Positions 7,630 through 16,155 of a DNA stretch of 64,000 nt are shown piece after piece. A program made the translations under genes and the position numbers. Within the stretch, counting starts at the first letter, position 1; each line of letters opens with the position of its first letter. Under the pieces are notes generated by a model. It was not told the DNA's origin. It ran no database searches and worked only from the letters and a program-made list of their open reading frames with translations. Source of the stretch: Luteimonas sp. MC1750 (GTDB taxonomy: Bacteria; Pseudomonadota; Gammaproteobacteria; Xanthomonadales; Xanthomonadaceae); NCBI RefSeq assembly GCF_016615955.1, contig NZ_CP067113.1, forward strand, positions 1,240,001 to 1,304,000, in the 5' to 3' direction.

Positions 7630-8919
7630 CTGCGACCGGAACGGACGGACGAACTTCTCGGCGAGCTTTTCGCGCAGCGGGCGGTTGTCCCACATCTCGT
7701 AGGAGTACTGCACCGCCGACTCGAGGTCCTTTTCGAAGACCTCGGTCATGCGCGCGGCGAAGCCGTGGTCGTAGACGTTGAGGCTGGCCTCGTCGTTGAG
7801 CCGGAACGAGCGGATGTCGAAGTTGGTGGAACCCAGCGACACCAGTTCGCCGTCGACGATCAGCAGCTTCACGTGCAGCATCGTCGGCTGGTATTCGTGG
7901 ATCTCGATGCCGGCCTGGAGCAGGCCGCCCCAGCTGGCCTTGGAGGACAGCCGTACGGTCTCGGAATCGATGTGCTCGCCCGGCAGCAGCACGCGCACGC
8001 GCACCCCGCGCTTCCGTGCCGCCACCAGCGCCTTCATGATCAGCTCGTCCGGGACGAAGTACGACGCGGTGAGGTCGATGGTGTGTTCGGCCGCGGCGAT
8101 CGCCGAGAGGTACATCAGGTGCATGCTCTCGCTGCCGCCGGCGGGGGACGCGATGAAGAGGTGGGCGTCCATGTCGCCGACCGGCTCGAGCGGCGGGAAG
8201 TAGTCCGGGCCGTTGAGCAGGGTGCCGGTGGTCTTGATCCAGTTGTCGTTGAAGGCCGACTGCATCTGCGCCACCGCCGGGCCCTCGATGCGGAAATGCG
8301 CCTCGCGCCAGTGGTCCGGATCCTGCGCGTGCCCGGTCCACTGGTCGGCGATGCCGACCCCGCCGGTGTAGCCGACATGGCCGTCGATGACCAGCAGCTT
8401 GCGGTGGGTGCGGTTGTTCATGCGGCCGAGGTTGTACCAGTGCAGCGGGCGATAGCGCTCGACCTCCACGCCGGCGTCCTTCATGGACTGCAGCATGTCC
8501 TCGTCCATCTTGATGCTGCCGACCCAGTCCACCAGCAGGTGCACCTTGACCCCGGCGCGCGCGCGCTCGGACAGCGCCTGCTCGAACTTCTTGCCGATGT
8601 CGCCGGACCAGTAGATGTAGGTCTCGAAGGTGATCGTCTTCTGCGCCGAGGCGATGGCGCCCAGCATGGCCGGGAAGATCTCGTCGCCGTTCTCGTAGTC
8701 GATGACGTGGTTGCCCGGGAGGATGGCCGGGCCCAGCAGCACCGACATCTCGCGGCGGAACTGCGGATCGGCGATCGCGTGCCGGTGCTCGATCTTGCGT
8801 TCGATCTTCTTCTCGGGAGTGGAGAAGTTCATCGCCAGCACCACGGCGAGGACCGTGATCGCGGCGGTCAGGACGATCGTCCAGGCCATGTGCTTGCGGC
8901 TCCAGGTTCTGAGGCTCAT
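7624..8919 (-). CDS. phospholipase D / cardiolipin synthase-family protein
   Basis: About 431 residues with an N-terminal membrane anchor (MAWTIVLTAAITVLAVVLAM) and two HKD motifs, THRKLLVIDGHVGYTGG and MLHVKLLIVDGELVSLGS. These are the paired HxKx4D catalytic sites of phosphatidyltransferases and phospholipases of the PLD superfamily. The layout fits a ClsB/C-like cardiolipin synthase or related membrane enzyme; substrate choice is not readable. The start at 8919 (MSLRTWSRKH) is preferred over an ATG 11 codons upstream. The stop codon TAG is contributed by a REP element. It is convergent with fumA and downstream of pldA on the same strand. Confidence 0.85.
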   Translation of the reverse strand: MSLRTWSRKHMAWTIVLTAAITVLAVVLAMNFSTPEKKIERKIEHRHAIADPQFRREMSVLLGPAILPGNHVIDYENGDEIFPAMLGAIASAQKTITFETYIYWSGDIGKKFEQALSERARAGVKVHLLVDWVGSIKMDEDMLQSMKDAGVEVERYRPLHWYNLGRMNNRTHRKLLVIDGHVGYTGGVGIADQWTGHAQDPDHWREAHFRIEGPAVAQMQSAFNDNWIKTTGTLLNGPDYFPPLEPVGDMDAHLFIASPAGGSESMHLMYLSAIAAAEHTIDLTASYFVPDELIMKALVAARKRGVRVRVLLPGEHIDSETVRLSSKASWGGLLQAGIEIHEYQPTMLHVKLLIVDGELVSLGSTNFDIRSFRLNDEASLNVYDHGFAARMTEVFEKDLESAVQYSYEMWDNRPLREKLAEKFVRPFRSQL

Positions 8920-8992
8920 CGACACCCTCGGCGACCAACGCCGGAGCCGCACTGTGCGCTGTGCCTATTCAGCGGCGCGTGAAGCCCGCCGC

Positions 8993-10111
8993 TCAGAACC
9001 AGTCCAGCACGGAAATGCCGAAGCCGACGTAGGTCGCCTGGTGGTCGTAGTCGAGCATGCTCTCGCCGTAGCCGCTGAAGAGCTGCATGTGGCCGTGCAG
9101 GTGGCTGCTGATCGGGAAGCCCCAGTCGAACTGCAGCGCGCCACGCGAACGGTCGCCGCCGCGCAGCGAGTGGCGTGCCATCAGCGAGAACACCTGGTCG
9201 CCGCGGGTGTGCACCACGGTGACGTCGCCGCGGCCGAGGTAGTCCTCGATGCCGGGGTTGTCGTCGTCGCTGCCGTCGCTGATGCGGATCCAGGGCCGGA
9301 AGGTCACGGCCCAGTCCTCGCGGTCGAGGCCGACGTTGAACATGATCCGGTTCCAGCTGCGCGACACCGGATCCGGACGACCGTTGGACTGGTGGTTGAT
9401 GCCGACCGCGGCCATGCGGCCCTTCCAGCCGCCCAGCGAATAGTTGTTGCGGAAGACCAGCAGCACTTCGGGCTCGTAGTTGGTCTCCCGGAAGGGGCGC
9501 GAGCTTTCGGTGTTGTAGACCTGCCAGCGGGAGCTCTGGGTGTAGCCCATCCAGATGTCGCCGTTGTCGCCGAACAGGTTTTCGACCGCCTTGGTCTTGA
9601 AGCTGATCTGGAACTTCGTCTCGATGCTGTCGGTGTCGGTGGATTCCAGCGGCGCCCCGTCGAGCGACGAGGTCGGCGTCGCGTTCGGACGGCTGCTCCA
9701 GAACGCCGGCAGCAGGTAGACCGGCTTGTAGGCGCGCATGTTGAAGGTGCCGAGCTTGGAGTCGGCGGCCAGTTCCCAGCGGCTGTCGAGCAGCGAGCCG
9801 CGGCCGGCGTTGGCCAGCGCGCGGCGCGGGTCGCCATCGTGCGGAAACAGGTCGCTGCGGGTCTCGGGCGCCTGCCGCGGGGCGTCGGCGACCACCGCCT
9901 GGGCCTGCTCGGCGGCTGCGTCGGCCTCCTGCGGGCTGGGCGCGACGCGCTGGGCGACGCGGTCGTAGCAGGCCAGGCGCTCGGCGGCGGTCTCGACGGC
10001 GACGCAGGCGGCCAGCGCCGGCGCGGGCTCGGGGCCCGCGGGCTGGGCGTTGGCGGACAGGGGGGCGGCGCACAGGAGCATGAGCAGCGGCGTCGTGTGG
10101 CGTCGTTCCAT
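8993..10111 (-). CDS. pldA: outer-membrane phospholipase A (PldA/OMPLA)
   Basis: 372 residues. A signal peptide (MERRHTTPLLMLLCAAPLSANA) is followed by a Cys-containing linker (RLACYD) and a beta-barrel ending in Phe (ISVLDWF), as for outer-membrane proteins. The catalytic block is GINHQSNGR near residue 239 followed by SRSWNRI, matching the His-Ser pair of OMPLA; an Asp/Asn-rich DGSDDDNPGIEDYLGRG loop follows. It hydrolyses acyl ester bonds of mislocalised phospholipids in the outer leaflet, activated by Ca2+ and dimerisation. The start at 10111 is chosen for its signal peptide and the AGGA about 10 bases upstream. A long upstream reading-frame extension is antisense shadow. Confidence 0.92.
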   Translation of the reverse strand: MERRHTTPLLMLLCAAPLSANAQPAGPEPAPALAACVAVETAAERLACYDRVAQRVAPSPQEADAAAEQAQAVVADAPRQAPETRSDLFPHDGDPRRALANAGRGSLLDSRWELAADSKLGTFNMRAYKPVYLLPAFWSSRPNATPTSSLDGAPLESTDTDSIETKFQISFKTKAVENLFGDNGDIWMGYTQSSRWQVYNTESSRPFRETNYEPEVLLVFRNNYSLGGWKGRMAAVGINHQSNGRPDPVSRSWNRIMFNVGLDREDWAVTFRPWIRISDGSDDDNPGIEDYLGRGDVTVVHTRGDQVFSLMARHSLRGGDRSRGALQFDWGFPISSHLHGHMQLFSGYGESMLDYDHQATYVGFGISVLDWF

Positions 10112-10155
10112 GGCGTCTTCGTTCCTGCGGCGGCGTTGGCGCGCGAGTGTAGCGT

Positions 10156-10641
10156 TCAGAACACCCAGGCGAGCACGAACAGGCCGACCATCGTGAAGGC
10201 CAGGGCCAGCTTGAGGACCGTGCCGAAGACCACGCCCAGCCAGGTCCCGAAGCCGACGCGGGTGGCGCGGCCGACGTCGCGACCGTGCAGCAGCTCGCCC
10301 GCCAGCGCACCGATGAAGGGGCCCGCGAACAGGCCGACGGGGCCGAAGAAGATGCCGACGAAGGTGCCGATCACCGCGCCCGCCACCGCCTTTCCGCTGG
10401 CGCCGACGCGCTTGGCGCCGAGCGCGGTGGCCCAGAAATCGACCGCCAGCGACAGCATCGTCAACACCCCGAGGACCACGAGCACCGGCACCCCGATGTA
10501 CTCGAAGTGGCCGGCCCAGGCGCCGAGCAGCATGCCGGCGAAGACCAGCGGCAGTCCCGGCAGGGCCGGGAGGATGGTTCCCGCGATCCCGACCAGCACC
10601 AGGAGGGCCGCGATCGCGTAGTAGAGGGTCTGCAGGTCCAT
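10156..10641 (-). CDS. DUF456 family membrane protein
   Basis: 161 residues, nearly all hydrophobic, with about five to six membrane helices. Characteristic DUF456 segments are LPGLPLVFAGMLLGAWA, VDFWATALGAKRVGASG and GTFVGIFFGPVGLFAGPF near the middle. These glycine-rich helices resemble small-residue packing motifs. Function of the family is unknown. The ATG at 10641 is preferred over a GTG two codons upstream. It lies 44 bases upstream of pldA on the same strand and may share its transcript. Confidence 0.8.
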   Translation of the reverse strand: MDLQTLYYAIAALLVLVGIAGTILPALPGLPLVFAGMLLGAWAGHFEYIGVPVLVVLGVLTMLSLAVDFWATALGAKRVGASGKAVAGAVIGTFVGIFFGPVGLFAGPFIGALAGELLHGRDVGRATRVGFGTWLGVVFGTVLKLALAFTMVGLFVLAWVF

Positions 10642-10653
10642 CCGCACAGTCTG

Positions 10654-10684
10654 CCAAAGAAAAACGGCCCGCAGGGCGGGCCGT
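10654..10684 (-). terminator. Rho-independent terminator after the lipoprotein gene
   Basis: A 9-bp perfect stem (10664-10672 with 10676-10684) and 3-base loop, followed on the minus strand by GTTTTTCTTT. It ends transcription of the glycine-zipper lipoprotein gene before the DUF456 gene. Confidence 0.85.
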
Positions 10685-10719
10685 CAAAGAGAGAGATGAC
10701 GCTGGATCTGTGCGGCGGC

Positions 10720-11199
10720 TCAGCGCACGCTGGCGCGACCGCCGGCGACGTTGACGTACGAGCCCTCGCGGATGCCGCCGAGGTCGTTCTGGGTGACGAC
10801 CGTCATGCGACCGTTGTCGAGCCGGACGTGCACGTCGTAGACCGACTGGCCCTGCACGCGGTTCTGGATGGCATTGCCGGCCACCGCGCCACCGACCGCA
10901 CCGGCCACCGTGGCGGTGTTGGCCCGGCCATCGCTGTCGGTGTTGCGTTCGGCGATCTCGCGCGCAGCCACCGCACCCACGATGCCGCCGAGGACGGCGC
11001 CGGTCGCGTTGGGCGTGTTCGACGCACGTGCGCGGTGGTCGATGCGGGTGACCACGCCGCAGGTGTCGCAACGCGCCGCGCTGCCGTAGCTGCCGCTGCT
11101 GCCATAGCCGCCGCTGGAATAGCCGGGGGACGTGCTGGCGCAGCCGACCAGGGTGGCTGCGGCGATGAGCGCACTGGCGCTGATCAGTCGGACCTTCAT
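10720..11199 (-). CDS. glycine-zipper 2TM lipoprotein (SlyB/17-kDa antigen type)
   Basis: 159 residues. The signal peptide ends in the lipobox LVGC, so the mature protein is N-acylated at Cys20. A Gly/Ser/Tyr-rich linker is followed by a Cys pair (CDTCG), then two glycine-zipper hydrophobic stretches (GAVLGGIVGAVAA and VAGAVGGAVAGNAI), and a small C-terminal beta domain. This is the Rick_17kDa/SlyB architecture of outer-membrane lipoproteins linked to envelope stress. A strong terminator follows. A second, non-lipidated glycine-zipper protein is encoded at 13933. Confidence 0.87.
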   Translation of the reverse strand: MKVRLISASALIAAATLVGCASTSPGYSSGGYGSSGSYGSAARCDTCGVVTRIDHRARASNTPNATGAVLGGIVGAVAAREIAERNTDSDGRANTATVAGAVGGAVAGNAIQNRVQGQSVYDVHVRLDNGRMTVVTQNDLGGIREGSYVNVAGGRASVR

Positions 11200-11355
11200 C
11201 GGTGGGACTCCTGCGATGGCACCGGGGGAGATGCCTTGCAGGCGAAGTTAGTCAGACGGCCGTGAACGGCCAATCAATCGTGGCGCTCCGCACGCGCGGA
11301 TCCCGAACCCATGCAGGGTCCGTTCATTTGGACACTCAACACGCCCGGATGGCCG

Positions 11356-11844
11356 TCAGCCGCGGAAGTCGCCGTGGCAGGCCTTGCAGTCACCGCCGAT
11401 CGCCTCGAGCGTGCTCTTGAGGCCGGCACAGTTCATCGGCGGCGAGGACAGCACCTGGTCAAGCGTCGCGCGGTAGCTGCCGGTGTGCCCGGCGAAGCGC
11501 GTGCTGTCGCGCAGGTCGGGGAAGGCCGGGTCGAGGTCGTTGCCGACCATGCGCAGGGCCTGCAGGTGCGGCAGGACGTCGGTGGCCGCGCAGCGGTTGG
11601 CATCGAGCTTCTGGCGCAGCTGCGCGGTATGCGCGGACATCAGCTGCATGGCCGCGGTGGGGTAGTGGTCCTGCCACGTCTTCCGCCCTTCGAGCGAGCG
11701 CAGCAGCATCACCACGGTGATGATGCCGATCACCAGGCCCAGCAGGAACAGGAACAGGTAGCGGCCGGCGGCCGAGGGCGGCTTGCGCGGGGGGCGCGGC
11801 GCGGAGGGATCGACCTTCGTGGCCTGCGGCTGTGGCGTCGACAT
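11356..11844 (-). CDS. small membrane-anchored c-type cytochrome, cytochrome c'-like
   Basis: 162 residues. A Pro-rich cytosolic head (residues 1-26) is followed by one membrane helix (YLFLFLLGLVIGIITVVMLL) and a helical domain ending in a single haem-attachment motif CKACH a few residues from the C-terminus. A CxxCH at the far C-terminus of a four-helix domain is the class II (cytochrome c' / c-556) arrangement, and the internal helices AAMQLMSAHTAQLRQKL and LHPLQALR-like segment fit that fold. The expected Met ligand position is not certain. A partner oxidoreductase is not encoded nearby, so its redox role is unknown. It is divergent from tcdA. Confidence 0.65.
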   Translation of the reverse strand: MSTPQPQATKVDPSAPRPPRKPPSAAGRYLFLFLLGLVIGIITVVMLLRSLEGRKTWQDHYPTAAMQLMSAHTAQLRQKLDANRCAATDVLPHLQALRMVGNDLDPAFPDLRDSTRFAGHTGSYRATLDQVLSSPPMNCAGLKSTLEAIGGDCKACHGDFRG

Positions 11845-11912
11845 GCGGCGGGTTCCTGTACGGGCAGAGGGTGGCGGGGCGATTGTATGCGGCGCATCGG
11901 TAAAATGGACCG

Positions 11913-12752
11913 ATGGACGCAGACTGGAACCAGCGCTTCGCCGGCATCGACCGCCTCTACGGGCGCGGCGCGGTGGAGCGCTTCGCCGCCTGCCACGTGG
12001 CCGTGATCGGCCTTGGCGGCGTGGGATCGTGGGTGGCCGAGGCGCTCGCGCGCAGCGGGGTCGGCACCCTGACCCTGGTCGACGCCGATGACCTGTGCGT
12101 CTCCAACACCAATCGCCAGCTTCCGGCGCTCGCCGGGCAGTACGGACGCGCCAAGGTCACGGCGATGGCCGAGCGCTGCCGCGCGATCAACCCGGCGATG
12201 GTGGTGCACGAGGTGCCGAGTTTCTTGACGCCGTCCAACCTCGACGCGCTGCTGGATCGCGGCTATGACCTGGTGGTCGACGCCTGCGACAGCTTCCGCA
12301 GCAAAGTCGAGATGATCGCCTGGTGCCGGCGCCGCAAGCTTCCGCTGGTGGCCGTGGGCTCGGCCGGCGGCCGGATCGATCCGACCCTGGTCCGCGTCCG
12401 CGACCTGTCTAAGACCGAGCATGACGCCATGCTCGCCCTGGTGCGCAAGAAGCTGCGTGGGGAGTTCAACTTCCCCAAGGGACCGAAGCGCTACTTCGGC
12501 ATCCCGGCGGTCTACTCGCTTGAGAACGTGCGCTATCCGCAGGCCGACGGCAGCGTCTGCGGCCTGCGCCCGCCGGTCGGTGGCGAGGACGGCTTCAAGC
12601 TCGACTGCGGCGGCGGCCTGGGGGCGGCGACGCACATCACCGGCGCGTTCGCGTTCGCGGCCGCGGGCAAGGCGCTGGAGCTGCTGCTTGCGCGCGCGAC
12701 GATCCGCGACGCGGTTCCCGCGGCGACTGCCGCTGCCGCCGGGGACGGCTGA
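11913..12752 (+). CDS. tcdA: tRNA threonylcarbamoyladenosine dehydratase TcdA
   Basis: 279 residues, the family's usual size. It is an E1-like ThiF/HesA fold: the adenylation Rossmann motif VIGLGGVGSWVAEALARSG (about residues 31-49), the Arg/Asp region ALVDADD-like LTLVDADDLCVSNTNRQ, and the segment VDACDSFRSK. It catalyses ATP-dependent cyclisation of t6A37 to ct6A37 in ANN-decoding tRNAs. The catalytic Cys region is seen in DGSVCGLRPP. A TAAAAT sequence about 10 bases before the start could be a -10 element. It is convergent with tatD, with one base between the stops. Confidence 0.92.
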   Translation: MDADWNQRFAGIDRLYGRGAVERFAACHVAVIGLGGVGSWVAEALARSGVGTLTLVDADDLCVSNTNRQLPALAGQYGRAKVTAMAERCRAINPAMVVHEVPSFLTPSNLDALLDRGYDLVVDACDSFRSKVEMIAWCRRRKLPLVAVGSAGGRIDPTLVRVRDLSKTEHDAMLALVRKKLRGEFNFPKGPKRYFGIPAVYSLENVRYPQADGSVCGLRPPVGGEDGFKLDCGGGLGAATHITGAFAFAAAGKALELLLARATIRDAVPAATAAAAGDG

Positions 12753-12753
12753 C

Positions 12754-13518
12754 TCAGTCGGGCAGGGCGAACAGCCGACGGGCATTGGCGGTCGTGGCGG
12801 CCGCCACCTCGTCCGCGGCCACATCGCGCAGCTGCGCGATGGTCTCGCAGACCCGGCGCAGCCGCGCCGGCTCGTTGCGCTGGCCACGGTGGCCGGCGTC
12901 CGGCTGGTCGGGCGCGTCGGTCTCCAGCAGCAGCCACTCCAGCGGCATGGTCGCGGCCAGGGTGCGCAAGCGGTTGGCGCGCGGGTAGGTCACCGGGCCG
13001 CCCAGGCCGAGCATGAAGCCGAGTTCCCACAGCTTTTCCGCCTGCTGCCGGCTGCCAGAGAAGCTGTGCACCACGCCACGCAGCCCGCCGATGCGGCGGA
13101 TCGCGGCGGTGACCTGGTCGACCGCGCGTCGCGCGTGGACGATCACCGGCAGGTCGGCGTCGCGCGCGATGCGCAGCTGGCCCTCGAAGAAATACGACTG
13201 CGCATCCGCGTCCAGGCCTTCGACGAAGAAGTCCAGGCCGCATTCGCCCACCGCGACCGGGCGCTCGCGCTCGATCCACGCTTCGAGCTCCGGCAGGTGC
13301 GGGTCGCGGTGGTGCTGCAGGAAGGTCGGATGCAGGCCGTAGGCGGCGTGCAGGCCGGGGTCCAGCGCGGCGGCCTCGCGCAGCGCCGGCCATTCCGTGG
13401 CGTGGGTGGCCGGCAGCACCTGCATGGCCACGCCGGCGGTGCGTGCGCGGGCGATCACTTCGAGGCGATCGTGGGCGAACTCGTCGGCGTCCAGGTGGCA
13501 GTGCGAATCGACCAGCAT
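12754..13518 (-). CDS. TatD family metal-dependent hydrolase
   Basis: 254 residues. It begins MLVDSHCHLD with the metal-binding HxH, followed by AYGLHP, AVGECGLDFF (metal-bridging Glu), PVIVHAR, HSFSGS and LLLETDAP, all in the order of the TatD amidohydrolase barrel. Members act as 3'-5' exonucleases/DNases or D-aminoacyl-tRNA-related hydrolases. The start at 13518 is chosen because the family begins exactly at this motif and it lies 4 bases after the stop of the DUF6116 gene, so the two genes form an operon. An ATG nine codons further upstream exists. Confidence 0.9.
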   Translation of the reverse strand: MLVDSHCHLDADEFAHDRLEVIARARTAGVAMQVLPATHATEWPALREAAALDPGLHAAYGLHPTFLQHHRDPHLPELEAWIERERPVAVGECGLDFFVEGLDADAQSYFFEGQLRIARDADLPVIVHARRAVDQVTAAIRRIGGLRGVVHSFSGSRQQAEKLWELGFMLGLGGPVTYPRANRLRTLAATMPLEWLLLETDAPDQPDAGHRGQRNEPARLRRVCETIAQLRDVAADEVAAATTANARRLFALPD

Positions 13519-13522
13519 CGGC

Positions 13523-13753
13523 TCAGCCGCGGCGCGCTTCGCCATCGATGACCCGACCGCTCGGCGCTTCCGGCTTGCGTTTGCGCCGTGCGATCAGCAG
13601 CGCGCCCATGCCGAGCAGCAGCTCGTCGACGAAGGGCAGGGGATCGGGCACGACCACGCTGATCGCGAACAGGACGGCCGCCATGGCGAACAGCTTGGGA
13701 TAGCTGAGCCGGCCCAGCCAGCGCAGCACGGGGGCGAGGATGGGATTGGCCAC
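13523..13753 (-). CDS. DUF6116 small membrane protein
   Basis: 76 residues from a GTG start at 13753, preceded by GGAG eight bases upstream. The protein begins with ANPILAPVLRWLGRLSYPKLF, followed by a membrane segment FAMAAVLFAISVVVPD and then PFVDELLLGMGALLIA and a basic tail RRKRKPE. This is the DUF6116 pattern common in Xanthomonadaceae. Function is unknown. The reading frame stays open for 43 codons upstream, but those codons are not family-like. It is the first gene of a two-gene unit with tatD. Confidence 0.75.
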   Translation of the reverse strand: MANPILAPVLRWLGRLSYPKLFAMAAVLFAISVVVPDPLPFVDELLLGMGALLIARRKRKPEAPSGRVIDGEARRG

Positions 13754-13932
13754 TGCAGTCTCCGGAGATGCGTCTTCGCGGCACGCTAGCACGCGGCCGA
13801 TCGCGGCAGGGTTCACGGATTGCTCAGTCCGGGACCGCCTGATCGGGACCTGTTCAGGCGCGGAGTGGTCGAATCGGGTCACCGCCGGATCTTCGCTCGC
13901 AACGACCGGCTTCGCCCCCGAGGAGCCCCCTT

Positions 13933-14739
13933 ATGAAGAACAACACGCTCGCCATTGCACTTGCCTCGCTGCTCGTTGGCGGCGTCGCCGTGGCTGCCTT
14001 CCAGGGCAACCGCGATGACGGCCCGCGCGCCGACGTCGCCGCGACCGGCGATGCCGCGCGCATCGGTGACGCCTTCGCGCTCGACGAGGCGCTTCCCGGC
14101 GAAGGCCGGCTCGAGTACGCCCCGGTGGTCGCCATCGAGCCCATCACCGAGCGCGAGCCGCAGTACGCCACGGTGATCGGCTCCGAGGCCATCCGCGAGA
14201 CATCCACCACCAGCTCGCCGCGCCAGGTCTGCGAGGACGTGGTGGTGCAGGAGCGCATGGCCGAGCGAGACGGCAACGTCGGCGGCACGGTCGCTGGCGC
14301 CGTCATCGGCGGCCTGGTCGGAAACCAGGTCGGCAGCGGCAACGGGCGCAAGCTCGCCACTGTCGCAGGCGCCGTGGGCGGCGGCTTCGCCGGCCGCGAG
14401 GTCGACCGTCGCCACGTCGGTGGCCGCGTGGTCGAACGCGTCGACCGCCAGTGCCGAACGGTGAACGACAGCTCGCAGTCCTCGCGCGTGGTCGCCTACA
14501 ACGTGACCTATCGCAACCCGGACGGCACCACCGGCAGCATGCGCACCGACAGCAAGCCGGCGAACCGCATCGCCCTGGGTGATACCGAGGTCACGGTGGG
14601 CTACGACGTCACCTACCGCTACGACGGCGCCGAGCGCAGCATCCGCATGGACGAGCGCCCCGGCGACCGCCTGCCGGTGATCGACGGCCAGGTCGTGACC
14701 CAGGTCGCCTCGGTCGATGGCGACTCCGGCCGCGGCTGA
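13933..14739 (+). CDS. exported glycine-zipper 2TM domain protein
   Basis: 268 residues. An N-terminal signal or anchor (NTLAIALASLLVGGVAVAAF) precedes a 90-residue linker, then two Gly-zipper hydrophobic stretches (VGGTVAGAVIGGLVGNQVG and [15 protein letters not shown]), and a C-terminal beta domain with repeated VTYR motifs (AYNVTYRNPDGT, GYDVTYRYDGAE). Two Cys residues flank the zipper (QVCEDV and RQCRTV) and could form a disulfide. Architecture matches Xanthomonadaceae glycine-zipper envelope proteins of unknown role. A GAGGAG Shine-Dalgarno lies about 9 bases upstream. A strong terminator follows. Confidence 0.85.
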   Translation: MKNNTLAIALASLLVGGVAVAAFQGNRDDGPRADVAATGDAARIGDAFALDEALPGEGRLEYAPVVAIEPITEREPQYATVIGSEAIRETSTTSSPRQVCEDVVVQERMAERDGNVGGTVAGAVIGGLVGNQVGSGNGRKLATVAGAVGGGFAGREVDRRHVGGRVVERVDRQCRTVNDSSQSSRVVAYNVTYRNPDGTTGSMRTDSKPANRIALGDTEVTVGYDVTYRYDGAERSIRMDERPGDRLPVIDGQVVTQVASVDGDSGRG

Positions 14740-14762
14740 TCGCCTCCCTCCGTGCGAAGAAA

Positions 14763-14790
14763 GACGCCCCACTCGGGGCGTTTTTTCTTT
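14763..14790 (+). terminator. Rho-independent terminator after the glycine-zipper gene
   Basis: A 6-bp CGCCCC/GGGGCG stem (14765-14780) with loop ACTC, flanked upstream by A-rich sequence and followed by TTTTTTCTTT. It ends transcription just before a REP pair. Confidence 0.88.
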
Positions 14791-14865
14791 CTGTAGGAGC
14801 GGCTACAGCCGCGATCCCTGTCACGGCGACGAGGCGATCGCGGCTGTAGCCGCTCCTACAGGGGG
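14791..14865. repeat. inverted REP pair
   Basis: Two REP copies in opposite orientation (14791-14816 and 14836-14861) separated by about 20 bases, forming a large potential cruciform. It lies between a terminator and the gcdH promoter region. Confidence 0.9.
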
Positions 14866-14912
14866 GGCGGAGTGGCTAGAATGCGGGGTTTCCTGCCGAC
14901 GGTTGCGCTCCC

Positions 14913-16082
14913 ATGGCCCTGAACCCCTACGACCTCTACGACGTCCGCTCGCTGCTCACCGAGGAGGAGCGCGCCGTCCAGGACAGCGTGGCCCGGTTCA
15001 CCGACGAGCGCGTGCTGCCGATCATCGGCGAATGCTTCGACGAAGGCCGTTTCCCCAGCGAGCTGATCCCCGAGATCGCGGGCCTGGGCCTGCTCGGCGC
15101 GACGCTTCCGGCCGAATACGGCGGCGCGGAGCTCAACTACGTCAGCTACGGCCTGATCTGCCAGGAGCTGGAGCGCGGCGACTCCGGGCTGCGCAGCTTC
15201 GCCAGCGTCCAGTCCTCGCTGTGCATGTACCCGATCTTCGCCTATGGCACGGAGGAGCAGAAGCAGCGGTGGCTGCCCGACATGGCGGCGGGCAAGGTCA
15301 TCGGCTGCTTCGGCCTGACCGAACCGCACGGCGGTTCCGACCCGGCCAACATGAAGACCCACGCCAGGCGCGACGGCGGCGACTGGGTGATCAACGGCTC
15401 CAAGATGTGGATCACCAACGGCAACATCGCCGACATCGCGATCGTCTGGGCGCAGACCGATGACGGCATCCAGGGCTTCGTTGTCGAGAAGGATTTCCCG
15501 GGGTTCAAGGCCCAGCTGGTCAAGCACAAGATGAGCCTGCGGGCCTCGGTCACCAGCGCGCTGTTCTTCGACAACGTGCGCGTGCCGGAGGCCAACCGGC
15601 TGCCGAACGTGAAGGGCCTGAAGGGCCCGCTGGGCTGCCTGACCCAGGCCCGCTACGGCATCACCTGGGGCCCGATCGGCGCCGCCATCGCCTGCCTGGA
15701 CGAGGCGCTGGAGTACAGCAAGGAGCGGATCCTGTTCGGCCGCCCGGTGGCCGCGACCCAGAGCGCGCAGATCAAGATGGCCGACTGGGCGCGTCGCATC
15801 ACCAGTGCCCAGCTGCTCTCGCTGCAGCTGGGCCGCCTGAAGGACGCCGGCAGGATGCAGCCGACCCAGGTGTCGCTGGCGAAGTGGAACAACTGCCGCA
15901 TGGCCATCGACATCGCCCGCGAAGCGCGCGACCTGCTCGGCGGCGCCGGCATCACCACCGAACACTGCCCGATCCGCCATGCGCTGAACCTGGAATCGGT
16001 GATCACCTACGAGGGCACCGAGACCGTGCACCAGCTGGTCGTGGGTCGCGAGCTGACCGGCATCAACGCCTTCGGCGGCTGA
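14913..16082 (+). CDS. gcdH: glutaryl-CoA dehydrogenase-like acyl-CoA dehydrogenase
   Basis: 389 residues with the acyl-CoA dehydrogenase fold: the FAD/substrate segment GCFGLTEPHGGSDP (about residue 137), ITNGNIADIAIVWA, the C-terminal FAD-binding ARDLLGGAGIT, and the catalytic-base region ITYEGTETVHQL near residue 370. This arrangement and the overall sequence are closest to glutaryl-CoA dehydrogenases, which oxidise and decarboxylate glutaryl-CoA to crotonyl-CoA in lysine/tryptophan breakdown. Other short-chain acyl-CoA substrates cannot be excluded. A TAGAAT about 31 bases upstream of the start may be its -10 element. It is monocistronic or loosely linked to the GNAT gene 73 bases downstream. 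Confidence 0.85.
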   Translation: MALNPYDLYDVRSLLTEEERAVQDSVARFTDERVLPIIGECFDEGRFPSELIPEIAGLGLLGATLPAEYGGAELNYVSYGLICQELERGDSGLRSFASVQSSLCMYPIFAYGTEEQKQRWLPDMAAGKVIGCFGLTEPHGGSDPANMKTHARRDGGDWVINGSKMWITNGNIADIAIVWAQTDDGIQGFVVEKDFPGFKAQLVKHKMSLRASVTSALFFDNVRVPEANRLPNVKGLKGPLGCLTQARYGITWGPIGAAIACLDEALEYSKERILFGRPVAATQSAQIKMADWARRITSAQLLSLQLGRLKDAGRMQPTQVSLAKWNNCRMAIDIAREARDLLGGAGITTEHCPIRHALNLESVITYEGTETVHQLVVGRELTGINAFGG

Positions 16083-16155
16083 GCCCCGATCCAGGGAGTC
16101 CCGGCCCGGCACGTCGTGCCGGACGGCCACGCAAGGTCAGCAACGGAGCAGGCCG

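Noticed and set aside
10112..11071. Upstream extension of the pldA frame to 692 codons
   Set aside because: The extension lies antisense or out of frame to DUF456 and lipoprotein genes; a signal peptide begins at 10111.
11245..11285. GGCCG-TGAA-CGGCC hairpin as a terminator
   Set aside because: The stem is only 5 bp and neither side has a T run.
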